This document shows, in pieces, positions 50,038-62,638 of a stretch of DNA of 64,000 nucleotides (within the stretch, counting starts at the first letter, position 1; every line of letters starts with the position of its first letter). Origin of the DNA: Linepithema humile. Lineage: Eukaryota; Arthropoda; Insecta; Hymenoptera; Formicidae. Location: NCBI RefSeq assembly GCF_040581485.1, contig NC_090131.1, forward strand, positions 1,178,001 to 1,242,000, in the 5' to 3' direction. Position numbers and translations under genes: made by a program. The notes below the pieces were generated by a model that made no database searches, was not told where the DNA came from, and saw only the letters and a program-made list of their open reading frames with translations.

Positions 50038-53000
50038 TTATTTTATAGAAGTTAAAAGATTAGATCTTCGTTCAGTATTCTGGAATAGCGCCCGAATAAG
50101 TTGTTTTACTTGTAAAGCTGTGAATTCCTGTGCTAACGGTCCTTTTCCATTTTCCCAACGAAGTTCAATTTCTTTCAGCGACGCACCGAGCACTTTAATC
50201 AGCTCCAAAAATTTTCCCCACTTACGTACATGCTGTTGAATTTGTTGATCCTGTAAAACAGAAATATGCATTAACAGGAGACACGTCTATTTTCTTAAAA
50301 ATAACACTCTCATTATTTAACTTTTACAGAGACCAGTTGGAGCACTTGCTATACCGCATCAAATGTACTTTTACAACTTTAAATATGAATAAATTATATT
50401 GACTTAAATCTTTGGTAAATTTTCTCTTTATATTTTCTTCATTATATACTTACAGGAAATATTTGCGGCGTGCGTTTCACCACCATATTAAATAAAGTTA
50501 CCAGTTCTGTAGCTACAGCAGCTGGAATATCCTCGACAGATATGACTTTCGTTGTCAAATCGTCAACCATGGAGTTCGTTATGCATCCTACGGTTAAATA
50601 CAGAGAATTAGAAATAGTAACAATGAAGCGAAAAGAATCTTAACTAACCAACAGCTTTGCAATAGATGTTTATAGGCAATACATCCAGCCAAACTGTCTT
50701 CAATAATTCCAGCTGTCTGATACATTGTCTTAGAGCACGCTCGGTACTAGGATGTAATTCAGGCGTTTGGCCTAGTCCCGAAAAACCTAATCAAGACCAT
50801 CAAATATTTTAGTATTATGAATTTGCATTTTTTTTCAATAGCCAATAGGCGAATTACAAACCTGAATCCTTTATGATATCGAAAATTATATTTCTTTGAT
50901 ATCTCATATGTGCCAAGAAATATTCTGAACTAATGTCCCGCAGTACCGTCACTTGATCCGCGAATGTTAAATTCAATTTTTGTAAGTTCTCCGAAAATTT
51001 ATCTCTATATTCGTGCGCCAATGTGAGCAGGTGGTGGGCAAGATACATACAATTATTATGAAACAGAGCTAAACATAGTTGCAATAATAATAATTAATTT
51101 TAATCCTGCTTTTTTTTAGAATTAAGTTATTCTGTTATGTATTGTTCTCTCACCAACTTGTTGCGGAATTGTTTCCAGAAACTTTTTATGATGTTCCGGC
51201 ACCAGTCCAACGTACAATTCAAATATATTTCTACATGTGTAAAATAATCTGATAGCGCAAGCATCCGAACTATCGCGCATTTCGTTCAATATTCCTCTCG
51301 CTAATTCCAACGTTTCTTGTGCACTTTTGCTAAAATACAATTAATAATTATTATATCTGATATATCTGTTATTAATATTATATATTATGATGTTAGAAAT
51401 AAATTTAAGGAATTCGACTTATGGAATTCATACAATTGTAGACATTAAATTATTGTTAACTTAAAAAAAAAATATACCTTATTTGACATTTTGGTAGGTG
51501 AAACGACATATCATTTAACTTCTTTTCAATAGAAAATTGGCTATTTTCAAATGCTTTGTTGATAAGATTAGGCGGATCCTGCAATAGAAAGGAACAATTT
51601 AAAAATGTTACTCTATTTTTATATTTTAATAATAGTAATACAATTCAATAGGTACCTGTGGCTCATATCGAATAGAATCATGCAGATCTTTCCTCATTAT
51701 ACTTCTAGCTTTAACTAACAAGTCTTGACATATTCTGTCAATGAAAAGCTTGTCAATATTGTTGGTATATTCTGATAGAAAGAGCTGATCCTTGGAAAGA
51801 AACCCTGAAATGTTATAATTGTTTAATCGTCTTGCATATTGTAGGACACAAACTCTCTTATCTAGAAAAAATAACTAGATATAAATACCAATTTCTACTA
51901 AATAAGCTTGAAATTCGTTAATCGCCTCGACGACAGGCTCAAAGTTTTTCAGGTCTGCATTAGAAGTCGGAATGGTGTGCGAGATACAATGTTTTGTCAA
52001 CAAATCCGACAGTTGCTCCAGCAAATGTGGTTGCATTCTTTTGAGAAAAGTGTCATGTGAAGAGTTCTCTGTGACCAGCAGATTTAAATGTTGATGAAAG
52101 AATTTAAAAAACAATTTCAAATTGTATAATACACCTTTGTAGCATAGCGCCTTTTTCTTTTCCACTATTTTGACAGTGAACACTGTCTCCTTGACGACAT
52201 ACACCGAGCAGTGATCATAAATAATGGGACTGATTATACAATCAATCAATTTTGTCGATAGCGTCTGTAAATCATTTTCAAGATTATCAATGATATGCAG
52301 TCCTTGTATTAATTCCTGCAAATCATCATACTCATTGTTTATTGTGATAGAGGTAATTGTTTTGCCATTTTCTTCGTCGCTGTTCCAGCGAATTCGATCC
52401 TGCAAGAGACTGGACACTTCCGCCAAGTATAAGCGGAAAAGATTACAGTATTCATCTTTAATTGCTGCGTATATTTCAAGTTCTTGCAGGAGACTGTGAG
52501 GATTATCCAATAAGGATTGCATTTCCTGCAGAGCCTTTGCAGTATCAATGTACCGCTTTTCCTCTTGTGTCTTTTTAATAGATTTTATGCATTTATGCAG
52601 GCTTATCAACTGCTGAGACAATTGTAAGCTAATTTTTGATTCCGTCAATATCTTTAATAGAGTCTTCAAATCCTTCTTTAAACCAGACAGCTCTATTTTT
52701 ACCTATATAATAAAACAATTTTAATTTATTATATGCATATTTCATGTACAACATAATAGATAATAACACAATAAATACTGATGAATAGATACTTGATCAT
52801 TTATTCTGCTCTGCAAAATATCTAGCTCCTCCATTAGCTGCTCAGTCTTTTTTACCAGATTCACATCTCTTGTCAATTTTGCACTAAACTCAACATAATT
52901 CTCACCCATGAAGTCTTTGACTTCATATTCTAGCTTTGTTATCTCATTCTGTATTTCATAAATATTTTTATGAAGATTCTCCTTTTCCAGTTCTCCTGTG

Positions 53001-53258
53001 CAATAAAGTATTGTTTCTAGTTATCACAATTATATATTAATCATAAATATGATCAAATAATCTTTGAATGTATGATCTAAAAAAAACTTCCACTAGTCGA
53101 AAAGAAAAATTGATTCCAAATTTATTGCAAAATATATAGTTGTATTATATGCTAATGATTTAGTAATTGTTAATTTGAAAATTTATTTTGATATGTTTTT
53201 ATAGCAATCTATAAACATTACCTACTGTAGCCAGTACATCTGCCACAAACGAAGTCAT
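50038..53258 (-). CDS. zw10: Kinetochore/vesicle-tethering protein ZW10
   Basis: Ten exons: 53258-53222, 52995-52793, 52702-51889, 51804-51656, 51578-51478, 51329-51154, 51068-50862, 50786-50649, 50587-50454, 50250-50038, with agreeing phases and 723 residues (family about 720-780). The N-terminus is coiled-coil-like (ELEKENLHKNIYEIQNEITKLE). The C-terminal half has HNNCMYLAHHLLTLAHEY and ends with RWENGKGPLAQEFTALQVKQLIRALFQNTERR, the most conserved ZW10 segment. ZW10 joins Rod and Zwilch at kinetochores (spindle checkpoint, dynein) and RINT1 and NAG in ER-Golgi tethering. The exon 7 acceptor (ATGTTTAG) was set by protein alignment from memory. On the minus strand, AATAAA overlaps the stop codon at 50036-50041. 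Confidence 0.93.
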
Positions 53259-53585
53259 AATTGTCTTATAGATATATATATTTATAATAAGCTTGATAGA
53301 AAAGGTATTGAAATTTAGACAGCTCTCTTTTTTGTCACCACAATCTTCTTGTGTATACTTAAAAATTCACTTCTGTTTCAAAATCAACATTTATAACCTT
53401 AACACTGTGCCGGTTAAAAAACATACCCCGTGTTCTACGCACTCACAGTTATTAATTCCAATTTTATCATTACGATTTTATACAGGAAAAATACGAAGAG
53501 GGGTTTAGCAATGCTCACATCGGAACATTTGACACATGATTTCATATGATTGAACTAAACACAACCACCATGTTTAGGCGAAGGT
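53259..53585. other. zw10 5' flank
   Basis: AT-rich, no other gene. It should contain the zw10 promoter. Confidence 0.4.
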
Positions 53586-53589
53586 AGAT

Positions 53590-53885
53590 GCAGAGAGAAG
53601 CCTGAGAGGGGCCATGCCATTGTTTTTCGTACGACGCTTTCTCTAGGCCGTACAGTAGCGCTAACTGAATCCATTTTTCGAGCCGGCGGAACTACATGGC
53701 CAGATCCACTTTTTGCTATGGTAAAACGGCCGATTGGTGTATGTCTGTGCTAGATCCATAATTGTGGATCTAGCACAGACATACACCAATCGGCCGTTTT
53801 ACCATAGCAAAAAGTGGATCTGGTCATGTAGTTCCGCCGGTTCGAAAAATGGATCCAGTTAGCGCTACTGTACGGCCCCTAGAGC
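53590..53885. mobile_element. Foldback element, module B, copy 1
   Basis: A near-perfect hairpin of about 115 bp per arm is centred at 53763 between GGATCTAGCACAGACATACACC and its complement. Arms run outward through CGGCCGTTTTACCATAGC, AAAGTGGATCTGGCC and GTTCCGCCGG to CTACTGTACGGCC. On the left an extra tail (GAGAAGCCTGAGAGGGGCCATGC to CGACGCTTTCTC) matches 62000-62048 in inverted orientation. The right side goes into AGAGCAGGCCTCGGAATT, related to 60830-60845. Confidence 0.88.
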
Positions 53886-55245
53886 AGGCCTCGGAATTAT
53901 TTCATCTTTTCAGCCGATTCTCGTGGTATACGCCTCCTTTCCTCTCTTCACCGCGCGCGCGGCAGCCGCTAGGGCCAGCGCTGCCCTAAATGCTACATGA
54001 TTATATATGAGAAATTTTTTACCAGATAGTTTTTCTTACTATTTTCTTTCATCCTAACTTTCATATATTACGCTTATATTAATTATCTTATCTCACAATG
54101 AAAATTCAGTTTCTCTTGAGAATACGCAATTGTTGTTCAAGAAATGTAGAAACTTCTTACGAGTATCAAGATTACGCAAAGTATGTTTAATTGTATTCAC
54201 CTTTCCTCTATTTATTGAAACCTTCAAACATTGTTTCGCATTTTAAACATTTCTAAACTGCGACTGAATAAATTTTGTGGAACTGTTCTCTTTGCACAGA
54301 AATATACAACATGGAATATAATTTATGCAAAATATACTCACATCGTTTGATGCCGACGGGCTCTCGGCAAGGAAGATAAATCTTCTTTCATGCAGTATTA
54401 GAGAAACATTTTACGATAATAATATTAACAGCAATTAATTGCATTCATGTACTTTACTCTTGTCGTCAAGCTTGCATCGCCACAAGTTCGGATTAATTTT
54501 TCGAACAATAAATGAGCGAACAATAAATTTGGAAAAGGTTTATTTTGAGATCCTTTAATACAAGAAACAATTTTATAACAATCTGATATTGTTAACTACT
54601 TATTTTTTATGATTTTACTTTTATGTTCACGATATGTCATGTTGGTTTATCTTTTAAAATTTAATATTTTGAAAATCTGTTTGCAGTATCTTTAAGCAAT
54701 TAATTAGCAATAAATTCTACTATATTTGTTTTTTGAAGCATCCCTATCTTTAATATTATTTTCTTGTTAATGAGTAGAAGCAATAAATCCGCGCTTAGAG
54801 CAATAAATTAGCAACAAATTAGCACTTAATTATGCACTATATCCGAATCCGATTTTTCCGATGGTGGGGGTGCCAGCTTAATAGAGGTAGTGGTAGGGGG
54901 AAATCATGCAGCGGCCATGTTGGTTGGCTACAAAAAGTAGCCAACCAACGGTAGGCGGTGTTAGTAACCTAACCTTGGCTTGGCGGCTTACAGGTTACAT
55001 TATTTAAATTACAAATATATTTCATTTATTACCTTTACTTTTATATATTCATATCTTATAATTATGAATAATATTCATATATTATAATTATGAATATTAT
55101 TCATAATTATAATATTCATATATTATAAATTCCACGCTCGTTTAGTTACCCGTAGCCGCCATCTTAGTTGGCTAATTTTTCCCTTGCCCCTCTGGCTAGC
55201 CCGTCTCGCTTACGCTCTGTCCATATATTCTTACGTCCATATATT
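53886..55245. other. No gene; small palindromes at 54920-54960 and 55050-55130
   Basis: TTGGTTGGCTAC and GTAGCCAACCAA form a short hairpin at 54920-54950, and a similar TTAGTTGGCTAA occurs at 55165. 55050-55130 is an AT-only palindrome of ATTATAATTATGAATATT type. No coding frame is seen. Confidence 0.5.
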
Positions 55246-55249
55246 TTAA

Positions 55250-55500
55250 GGCACATTGAGTTCTATAACATACTGGAGCGAGCCTTTCAGGAGTGGGGAT
55301 GTCTCCATCGGTCGAAAAAGACAGATAGATTACGTGAGGCTAGTCTTCCTTGTCAGCGTATGTTTTCAGCACAAGCAATAGAACGTAAAAAGAGACAGAG
55401 ATCCTCACATTGCTATATGTGTCCTTTTCTAAATCGCGGACGCAGTTTTCTTTGTTCGGGATACGGAAGGCTCGCTCCAGTATGTTATAGAACTCAATGG
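55250..55500. mobile_element. TIR element, ATTGAGTTCTATAACATACT ends
   Basis: The left end (CATTGAGTTCTATAACATAC through GGAGCGAGCCTT) and right end (AAGGCTCGCTCCAG through GTTATAGAACTCAATG) are perfect complements of about 34 bp. The middle is non-coding as far as I can see. Confidence 0.8.
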
Positions 55501-55789
55501 CCGCGTTCAGCAGACTCAACAGTTGTAGATTTTCCGCTGAATCTCGACTGTTATAGCGTTTTCGATTATACAGGATTTGAACGACCCAGGGTTGCTTAAT
55601 GACGTCATTGCAACCTCTCCACCAATGAAAGACTTGCATTTATAGTAAAATAGTGATTGATCAACCCTGGGTCGTTCAAATCCTGTATAATCGAAAACGC
55701 TATTAATTTGTTGGTTCTGAAAGTAAGAACCAATCACGTTCGATTGCTACTAAGCGGTTTGTTCTGCTGAATGCGGCCAATGATAAGGC
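55498..55789. mobile_element. Nested palindrome next to the previous element
   Basis: Outer arms TGGCCGCGTTCAGCAGA (55498) and TCTGCTGAATGCGGCCA (to 55789) enclose an inner pair of about 40 bp, AGCGTTTTCGATTATACAGG...GACCCAGGGTTG at 55554-55595 and its complement at 55662-55702. The outer pair overlaps the right end of the 55250-55500 element. Confidence 0.8.
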
Positions 55790-57104
55790 ATTGTGTTCCG
55801 CCCCTACGGGGGGGCTCCACCATGAAGAAACTATACACATAGGTTTGGGTTGGAACCTCGCTTTGCGTGGAAAGTTGCGAACTCACGTGAAACCTCGCTT
55901 CGCGTTGTAAAGTGTATGCGTGGATGCAGTGGGAGTGTCTTTCCTATTATCTCATTTTTTTCAAAAAATATTGGTTCTATGCAAAAAATGCATACGACAT
56001 AAATGATGTATTTTTTCAAGAGCTACAACTTTTATTTGGAACATTTCTTTGTTACATTAATATTTATCAAAATAATGTTAAAAAAACAATAATTTTTTAG
56101 TTTTTTTAATTTTAATCTTGAAAATAACCTTGTCGGCAATTTTCATCATCATATTCGTAATCAGCGCACCAAAATACAGTAGTATACCAATCGACAGCGA
56201 AATCGGTTGACTCTTTCGGAACTTTATCCAATTTTAATTTATGTAATTTTTCATATAATACGTTTATATTTTTCAATTATAATAAAGTAAATTACAATTA
56301 CAAATAATAATTAACAAATGTCCAAAGTGTGTAAGTAATAATATAATATTAAACATTTAATTGCAAATAATGCATTACGGAATGCGTGAATGTTTGAATT
56401 AAAAAACAGATCTTTAAACGATCTTTTTGTTTGTATATATATTACTTTGCTATCATCTTTACAGGTTGCGTGATCAATTTCTAGACAAGATTTATAAACT
56501 TGAATAAGTCTACGTCTTATATTATCAATATTTTTTTAATTATTAAATGGAAATCAGATGTTCATTAAATGCAATAGTGAATTAAATATACATAATTTCG
56601 AGTTCTGTCGTTATAGATATTAATCAATTATTAAAGATAATGTATTTTTATTTTCAAGAATCAAATAATATGATGTTAAATGTAATATTGTATATTTGAA
56701 AAAGAAATTCACGCATTGTAGGAAAAATATATAAAATATGGTGTACGATATAGTAAATTAAAATCTACAATTTCTTTATGCCTGTATTATACTTATTATT
56801 GTCTCAATTAGCTTTACTACACATAGACGCAACAGTATATGCTTTTGAAATGCTGTTGTGAAATGGAAATGACTAATAAATATTCGTTGCTTTAAAAAAT
56901 TCTACAACTCTAACAGAATGACTTGACTATCGCAAACTTAATTTGAATTTTAATTTGCACATTACCTGCATAAATAGTAAGAAGTGGCAAAATAAGTGAC
57001 ATTATCGTTTGAGTTTTTCATGTGATAAGTAATTATAGTCTTAGCACTCAGTTAAAAAAGTAGTTAGAAAATATTTATCGCAAAACAAAATATATTTCTA
57101 CACA
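55790..57104. other. No gene; contains a copy of elongase intron sequence
   Basis: AT-rich. 56340-56560 matches 58450-58665 (AATTGCAAATAATG, AACGATCTTT, GATTTATAAACTTGAATAAG, TATCAATATTTTTTTAATTATTAAA) in direct orientation. The elongase promoter should lie toward 57000. Confidence 0.55.
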
Positions 57105-59245
57105 ATGGGGTGGCAAGATATTTATAATTATTACATAGTAGAATTATCGAGTAAGTATGAACAATTAATTAAACAGATTAAAGACAGAACAGATTTATTG
57201 TAAAATAATTAATCCATCTGAAACTCTAATCTAAAATTATTCTCCCTATCTAAATAATATTTAATTATTCTTTAATACAATTTTTACTTAAATTTTTATA
57301 AATATTAAGTATTAAGTATATAAATAGTTTATAAGTATTAAATTTTACATAAAAAAATTATTTATAGTTATTTTAAGAAAAGTTATAGTTAATTTAAGAA
57401 ACAGAGAAAAAACAATGCTATATACATATATGTATATACAATACGAAATTTGTATTGCAGTTTTGCATTTTTGTTTAAATATTGCATTATTATTATTATT
57501 ATATTATTTTTTTCAGAGCCACTAACTCGCAATTGGCCGATTATAAGTTCACCTTTCGAAGTTACATTTATAACTCTTGCTTACTTGTATTTCGTTCTTA
57601 GCTTCGGTCCTCGCTACATGAAAAATAAACCACCATATAAGCTGAAAACCTTCATATTAGTCTACAATATAATGCAAATATTGGCAAACATTTGGATAGT
57701 AAAAGAACACATAACTAATGGTTGGTTTTCGAAATATACTTTTAGATGTTTTACATCAGATCCAACTTCGCCTAGTGCAATTAGAGTATGTATTTATAAT
57801 ATTATTATTATTGTTAAATAGATAATAAGTCTCATTCTATAATTAATAATTTTAAATTGTATAATTGCTGCTTGTATTGTTTAAAATAATCAAAATGTAA
57901 GAAATAATACTTATTTCTTTAGTTATTTTAACATTTTATAAATATGCGATAATATCCGTTTTAGCTCTTCAATTTGGTGTGGTGGATTCTATTATTGAAA
58001 TTTTTAGATTATCTTGAAACCTGTATATTTGTGTTAAGAAAAAAACAGAATCAGGTTTCTGGTTTGCATGTATACCATCACGTGTCAAACGTAGCTTTCA
58101 TCTGGTATTTTTTAAAATATTATTTAGACGAAAGATTAACATTTATTCCCTTGATTAATTGTTCTGTGCATGTAATTATGTATATTTATTATTTTTTGGC
58201 TGCGTGGAATTCAAAACTTCAAAAAAGTCTCCTCCCTATTAAACTATATATAACAAGGATACAATTGGTAAGTTAAATTTTTATTTCTTATATTAAATCT
58301 TCATTCCAACTATCATATTGCCAATTATTCTAGACTATAATGTATTATTTCATTTCAAAGTAATAAGTTGAAAGCTTTCAAATAACACAAAATTGTAATT
58401 TAAACAAAATAAATTGCAATTAATGTCTATAAAATGTCTATTAAATATAAGTAGTAATACAATATTATTTTATATTTAATTGCAAATAATGTATTGTGGA
58501 TTGAACGTTTGATTAAAAAAAACGAGCCATTGAACGATCTTTGTATTTTTTATACATTACTTTGTTATTATCTTTGTGGATTGCGCGATCAAATTAATAC
58601 AAGATTTATAAACTTGAATAAGACTTCGTCTTAAGTTATCAATATCTTTTTAATTATTAAAAACAATCGGTTAGAGTTAAAATTTTTGATAAAACGTTTA
58701 TTATTTGTTGAAGCTTTAATAGAAAACACACAGCCTTGTCTCGCATAACACAGCTTTAATATTCAATAATATACACCGATTACTACCACTTAATCTGAAT
58801 GATCATAAAATATCTTAAAAATGTTTATGTTTTTGGCTTGTTTATGTTTATGTTTATGTTTAAATCAACATAGCTTTTTATAAAAAGATTCATAAATTTA
58901 TATGTTTCACGTTTCTATAAATTTTTTTATCATGTATTTTATTTTACAAATTTACATTTTATAATAATGTTAAAAATTTTTCTGTCAATTGTAATGTTAA
59001 TTATATAAGTTTTAATATAATTTTATGAAGCCAAAATTTAACAAAAATTTAAAATTATAATTTGTTTCTCAAAACAGGTGCAATTCTTTGCAATATTAAT
59101 AATAAGCTCGCAAGCTTTATTGCCCTCCTGTGATATGAGAATTGGATACGCTATTGTTATTTTTACTATAAATATATTGATATTTATTTATTTATTCTTT
59201 GATTTTTATAAAAAAAATTATATGTGGAAACAAAAAACACAATAA
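57105..59245 (+). CDS. ELOVL very-long-chain fatty acid elongase
   Basis: Four exons: 57105-57150, 57517-57785, 57965-58267, 59078-59245, phases agreeing, 261 residues, normal for the family. The N-terminus MGWQDIYNYYIVEL leads to LTRNWPIISSPF and the first membrane helices; RKK then the catalytic box HVYHH (140-144) follow, then NCSVHVIMYIYYFLAAW, a family signature. The end is hydrophobic and Lys-rich (YKKNYMWKQKTQ), with a dilysine-like but not canonical ER retrieval end. It catalyses the condensation of malonyl-CoA with a long acyl-CoA in the ER membrane. The usual family motif with L-D-T is changed to YLETCIFVLRKK (Asp to Glu). AATAAA at about 59324 may be its poly(A) signal. The pseudogene at 18.3 kb is a relative. 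Confidence 0.9.
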
Positions 59246-59610
59246 TTTTTATATAATAATTAACATATATTGATTATTAAAAATATTTTTATTCTAATAT
59301 TACTTTTCATGACAATAATATTGTAATAAAAAATAAATCAAATAAACACATACACAATTATAAAGTCTTATGATAAGTCACCCACACAACATTATCTCGT
59401 CTTATGTTCGTCTGAAAAACATCTTAAAATCACTCAGATGCCTTATGAAATTGTCAAAGAGACGTATTTAAAATGTCTATGAGACGTCTTATGCAATAAT
59501 TTTCGACGATTTAGAAACGTCTTTGAGATGTCTCTTGATTTGTTTTATAAGACGTCTGTGAGACTTATTTTAATATGCCCTTAAGACAAACGTTTTATTA
59601 ATATAATGAT
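59246..59610. repeat. GACGTCT-rich repeat (59400-59600)
   Basis: After the elongase 3' end, variants of GAGACGTCT and AAGACGTCT recur at irregular spacing of 25-40 bp on both strands between 59450 and 59590. This looks like part of a repeat family rather than a gene. Confidence 0.55.
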
Positions 59611-59615
59611 TTTAT

Positions 59616-59776
59616 ACTCAAGTAGCAAATGATCGTCATCTGATGTTTTTTTATCGTCATAATTGGTTATTATATTATATAATATGCATTATATTATATT
59701 ATATAATTATATTATATATATTATATATATATAATTATATATTATATATATAATTATATTATATGCTACTTGAGTA
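59616..59776. mobile_element. Small TIR element with an AT-only core
   Basis: TACTCAAGTAGCA at 59616 and TGCTACTTGAGTA ending near 59776 are complements. The core is an (AT)-rich palindromic stretch of about 100 bp. Confidence 0.65.
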
Positions 59777-60405
59777 ATTATTTTAGAATAGAATATTTTT
59801 AAAAATTGTTATTAATATTTTATTATTAATATTTTTTTACATAACACTTTTAAACATAATACTTTTACATAATACTTCTTATATAAATTATATTCAGATA
59901 TATTGTTAAAATATAAAATCCAAATATACATATGCATATTTGTAATACTACTTATTATATTTATGTCACTTTTTTCAATAAATAATGGAGGCGATCTCCT
60001 GCGTGCCGCAACCATTCTTGGATAACATTCTGCACCTGATGAAGACTGCAATTTTCTACCGTAAAAATGTAATCTGAAATAATTACAAAATTATGTTTAA
60101 ATTACAATTCTTTTATATTTTAATATTGAAAACTGTTGTTAAAATATAAAGAATTAAATGCAACAATTGTTGCATTTAAATTGTTAGATTGATCTAACAA
60201 TTGCATATATTGATTTGTTTTTCATAATTGAAATTTATTTAAAGAAAAGTAACTAATTTACTGTGTTAATTATAACATACTTTTTAAACTTATGTTTGTA
60301 ACGATCTATGGGAGACCGTTGGGATATGTGAGTACTTGTCAAGTTGTACGATACTCAAAAAAGAATTAAAGTGAGAAAAACTGAGATATATTTCTGGTAC
60401 AGCTT
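59777..60405. other. No gene seen
   Basis: AT-rich. A 79-codon minus-strand ORF (60051-59812) is unrecognised and probably chance. Confidence 0.4.
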
Positions 60406-60406
60406 A

Positions 60407-60845
60407 GGTCAGCGCTCGGAATTAGTTGCACATTTCGGGCCAATTTAAGAGACGACGCCTCCTGTTTCCCCACTACCGCCCGGCCGCTGGCGGTCGAGCC
60501 GCCGATAGCTCTGGCGCAGGAGCGTTTTATATAAGAAATAGACTCGGTTGTTGAGGCACCTCTCAAAAAATAGTAATATTTTCTTTGCTACATAAATAAT
60601 GTTTATTTTCATTAATAATTAAATATATATATTATGTATTAATGAAAATAAACATTATTTATGTAGTGAAGAAAATGTTACGTTTCCTGAGAGATGCCTA
60701 AACAATCCAGCCTATTTCTAATATAAAACGCTCCTGAACCAGAGCTATCGGCGGCTCGGCCGCCAGCGGCCGGCCGGTAGTGGGGGGACAGGAGGCGTCG
60801 TCTCCAGAATCGGCCCGAAATGTGCAACTAATTCCGAGCGCTGCT
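60407..60845. mobile_element. Foldback module A (long palindrome)
   Basis: Two arms of about 210 bp, GC-rich outside (GCGCTCGGAATTAGTTGCAC; CCGCCGATAGCTCTG) and AT-rich at the centre (AATAATGTTTATTTTCATTAAT, centre near 60627). Arms are about 90-95 % complementary by eye. The outer end (CCGAGCGCTGCTCTAGG) leads straight into module B. Confidence 0.88.
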
Positions 60846-61012
60846 CTAGGCCGTACAGTAGCGCTAACTGGATCCATTTTTCGAGCCGGCGGAACTACAT
60901 GGAGAGATCCACTTTTCGCTATGGTAAAACGGCCGATTGGTGTATGTCTGTGCTAGATCCACAATTATGGATCTAGCACGGACATGCACCAATCGGCCGT
61001 TTTACCATAGCA
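60846..61012. mobile_element. Foldback module B, copy 2
   Basis: The same sequence as 53645-53820: CCGTACAGTAGCGCTAAC, GTTCCG..., CACTTTTCGCTATGG and GTGCTAGATCCACAATT followed by the inverted half up to TACCATAGC. The right arm is shorter than in copy 1. Confidence 0.88.
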
Positions 61013-61830
61013 GTTTTAATAAAAAAACGGAAATATTATGAATCTATTAATATGTTTTATCATAGCTGCGCATGATCTTTTTTCACTTTAATATATATTA
61101 CGGACAACGATATAATACCGGTCCGCGGACGCAACAATATATATATATACACACATATATTGAATAAATAGTTATCTTTATTTTGTATTTTATATAACTG
61201 AAATGATATATACTCTTATTATTTCAGTCATTATCATATAAAATACAAAATAAAGATAACTATTTATTCAATATATGTGTGTATATATATATATATATAT
61301 TAATTAATTGATTAATTAGTTATTTTGTATTTACTACATCAAAATAAAAATAAGAAAAGTATATGACATTTTTCTTCAGTGATATATATAGTATTATATA
61401 TATATTTTTTATTTATTACTTTGTCATATTTAATTCATATTTATTTGACACCTTGTATACGTCTGTCGTCTCGTACATTATATTGCAGCCTTGCGACGAA
61501 ATTTCAGTCGAGGAACAATCGCAAGCGTCGTTTGTTTACAAACTATCCGATGACGCGTACACAGACCACACGTCAGTGTAGTGAGTTACCACTACAAACA
61601 AATGTGTACACACGGACCTACGCGTCGTAAGTCTGTAGGCTACGCCGATAATGTTATTCTCAATTTTAGTTCTATCGAAATGATGAGAAAATTTATTTTA
61701 TTGCACATGCGCATACATAAAAATATTTCAATATAATAACTTATATCGTTGTCCGTAATATATATTAAAGTGAAAAAAGATCATGCGCAGCTATGATAAA
61801 ACATATTAATAGATCCATAATATTTCCGTT
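61013..61830. mobile_element. Foldback module C with an inner palindrome D
   Basis: The end segments 61020-61117 and 61735-61826 are inverted copies (CGGAAATATTATG, GCTGCGCATGATC, TATTACGGACAACGATATAA). Inside, 61138-61305 is another palindrome (AATAAATAGTTATCTTTATT with its complement). 61306-61734 is unpaired and has no recognised ORF. Confidence 0.82.
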
Positions 61831-61834
61831 TTTT

Positions 61835-62048
61835 TAAAACGGCCGATTGGTGCATGTCCGTGCTAGATCCATAATTGTGGATCTAGCACAGACATACACC
61901 AATCGGCCGTTTTACCATAGCGAAAAGTGGATCTGGCCATGTAGTTCCGCCGGCTCGAAAAATGGATCCAGTTAGCGCTACTGTACGGCCTAGAGAAAGC
62001 GTCGTACGAAAAACGACGGCATGGCCTCTCTCAGGCTTCTTTCTGCTG
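61835..62048. mobile_element. Foldback module B, copy 3
   Basis: AAACGGCCGATTGGTGCATG through the hairpin centre at about 61875 to CTACTGTACGGCC, then AGAGAAAGCGTCGTACG to TCTCTCAGGCTTC. That tail equals the left tail of copy 1 in reverse. Confidence 0.87.
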
Positions 62049-62066
62049 TTATTTAATCAATGGGCT

Positions 62067-62210
62067 TGTTCGTTTTAGCTACACTGGGGCTGCTCTGAGT
62101 CTGCTCTACACAAGATAATACAGGACAGATAAATAGTTTGTCCTGTATTATCTTGTTTAGAGCAGACCCAGAGCTGCCCCAGTGCAGCTAAAACGAACAA
62201 GCCCAATGCA
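62067..62210. mobile_element. Small palindromic element (GGCTTGTTCGTTTTAGCT)
   Basis: Arms of about 65 bp: GGGCTTGTTCGTTTTAGCT, CAGCTCTGG-type sequence and CAAGATAATACAGGACA, each followed by its complement after a loop near 62137. No coding sequence. Confidence 0.85.
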
Positions 62211-62638
62211 TAACCGACCAAATTTAAATGCTTGTTGTAAAACAAATATGGAGGACAGTGTTTGTGATATTCTAACGAGGAAACAAATATCCAAGCATTC
62301 CGATCCTTTCTACATCCTTTGAGCGTCGTTTAGGTTTTTGCTTATGTTGGCGATGATTTTTAAGGTTTGCAGAATATTAAATTATACGTTCTATATATTC
62401 GATGCAAATCCTGTGTCAGCGAATATTGTGAAAGATGTCACAATAACCTTTGAAAGTTTCAATTTTTCAATTAAATTTCAACGGACATCTTGATATTTCT
62501 CAATATTTTTAACAAATAATAGAATTATCTTAAATCATATTAATCAATAATTTTTTACTAAAAAATTAGAATACAATCAGGATACAATCAGGATCTCAGC
62601 ACGTTTTACTTTTGTTCATTATTGTTATCATATTTCCA

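Noticed and set aside
55168..55639. 143- and 99-codon ORFs
   Set aside because: They lie across inverted repeats and read the same palindrome on both strands.
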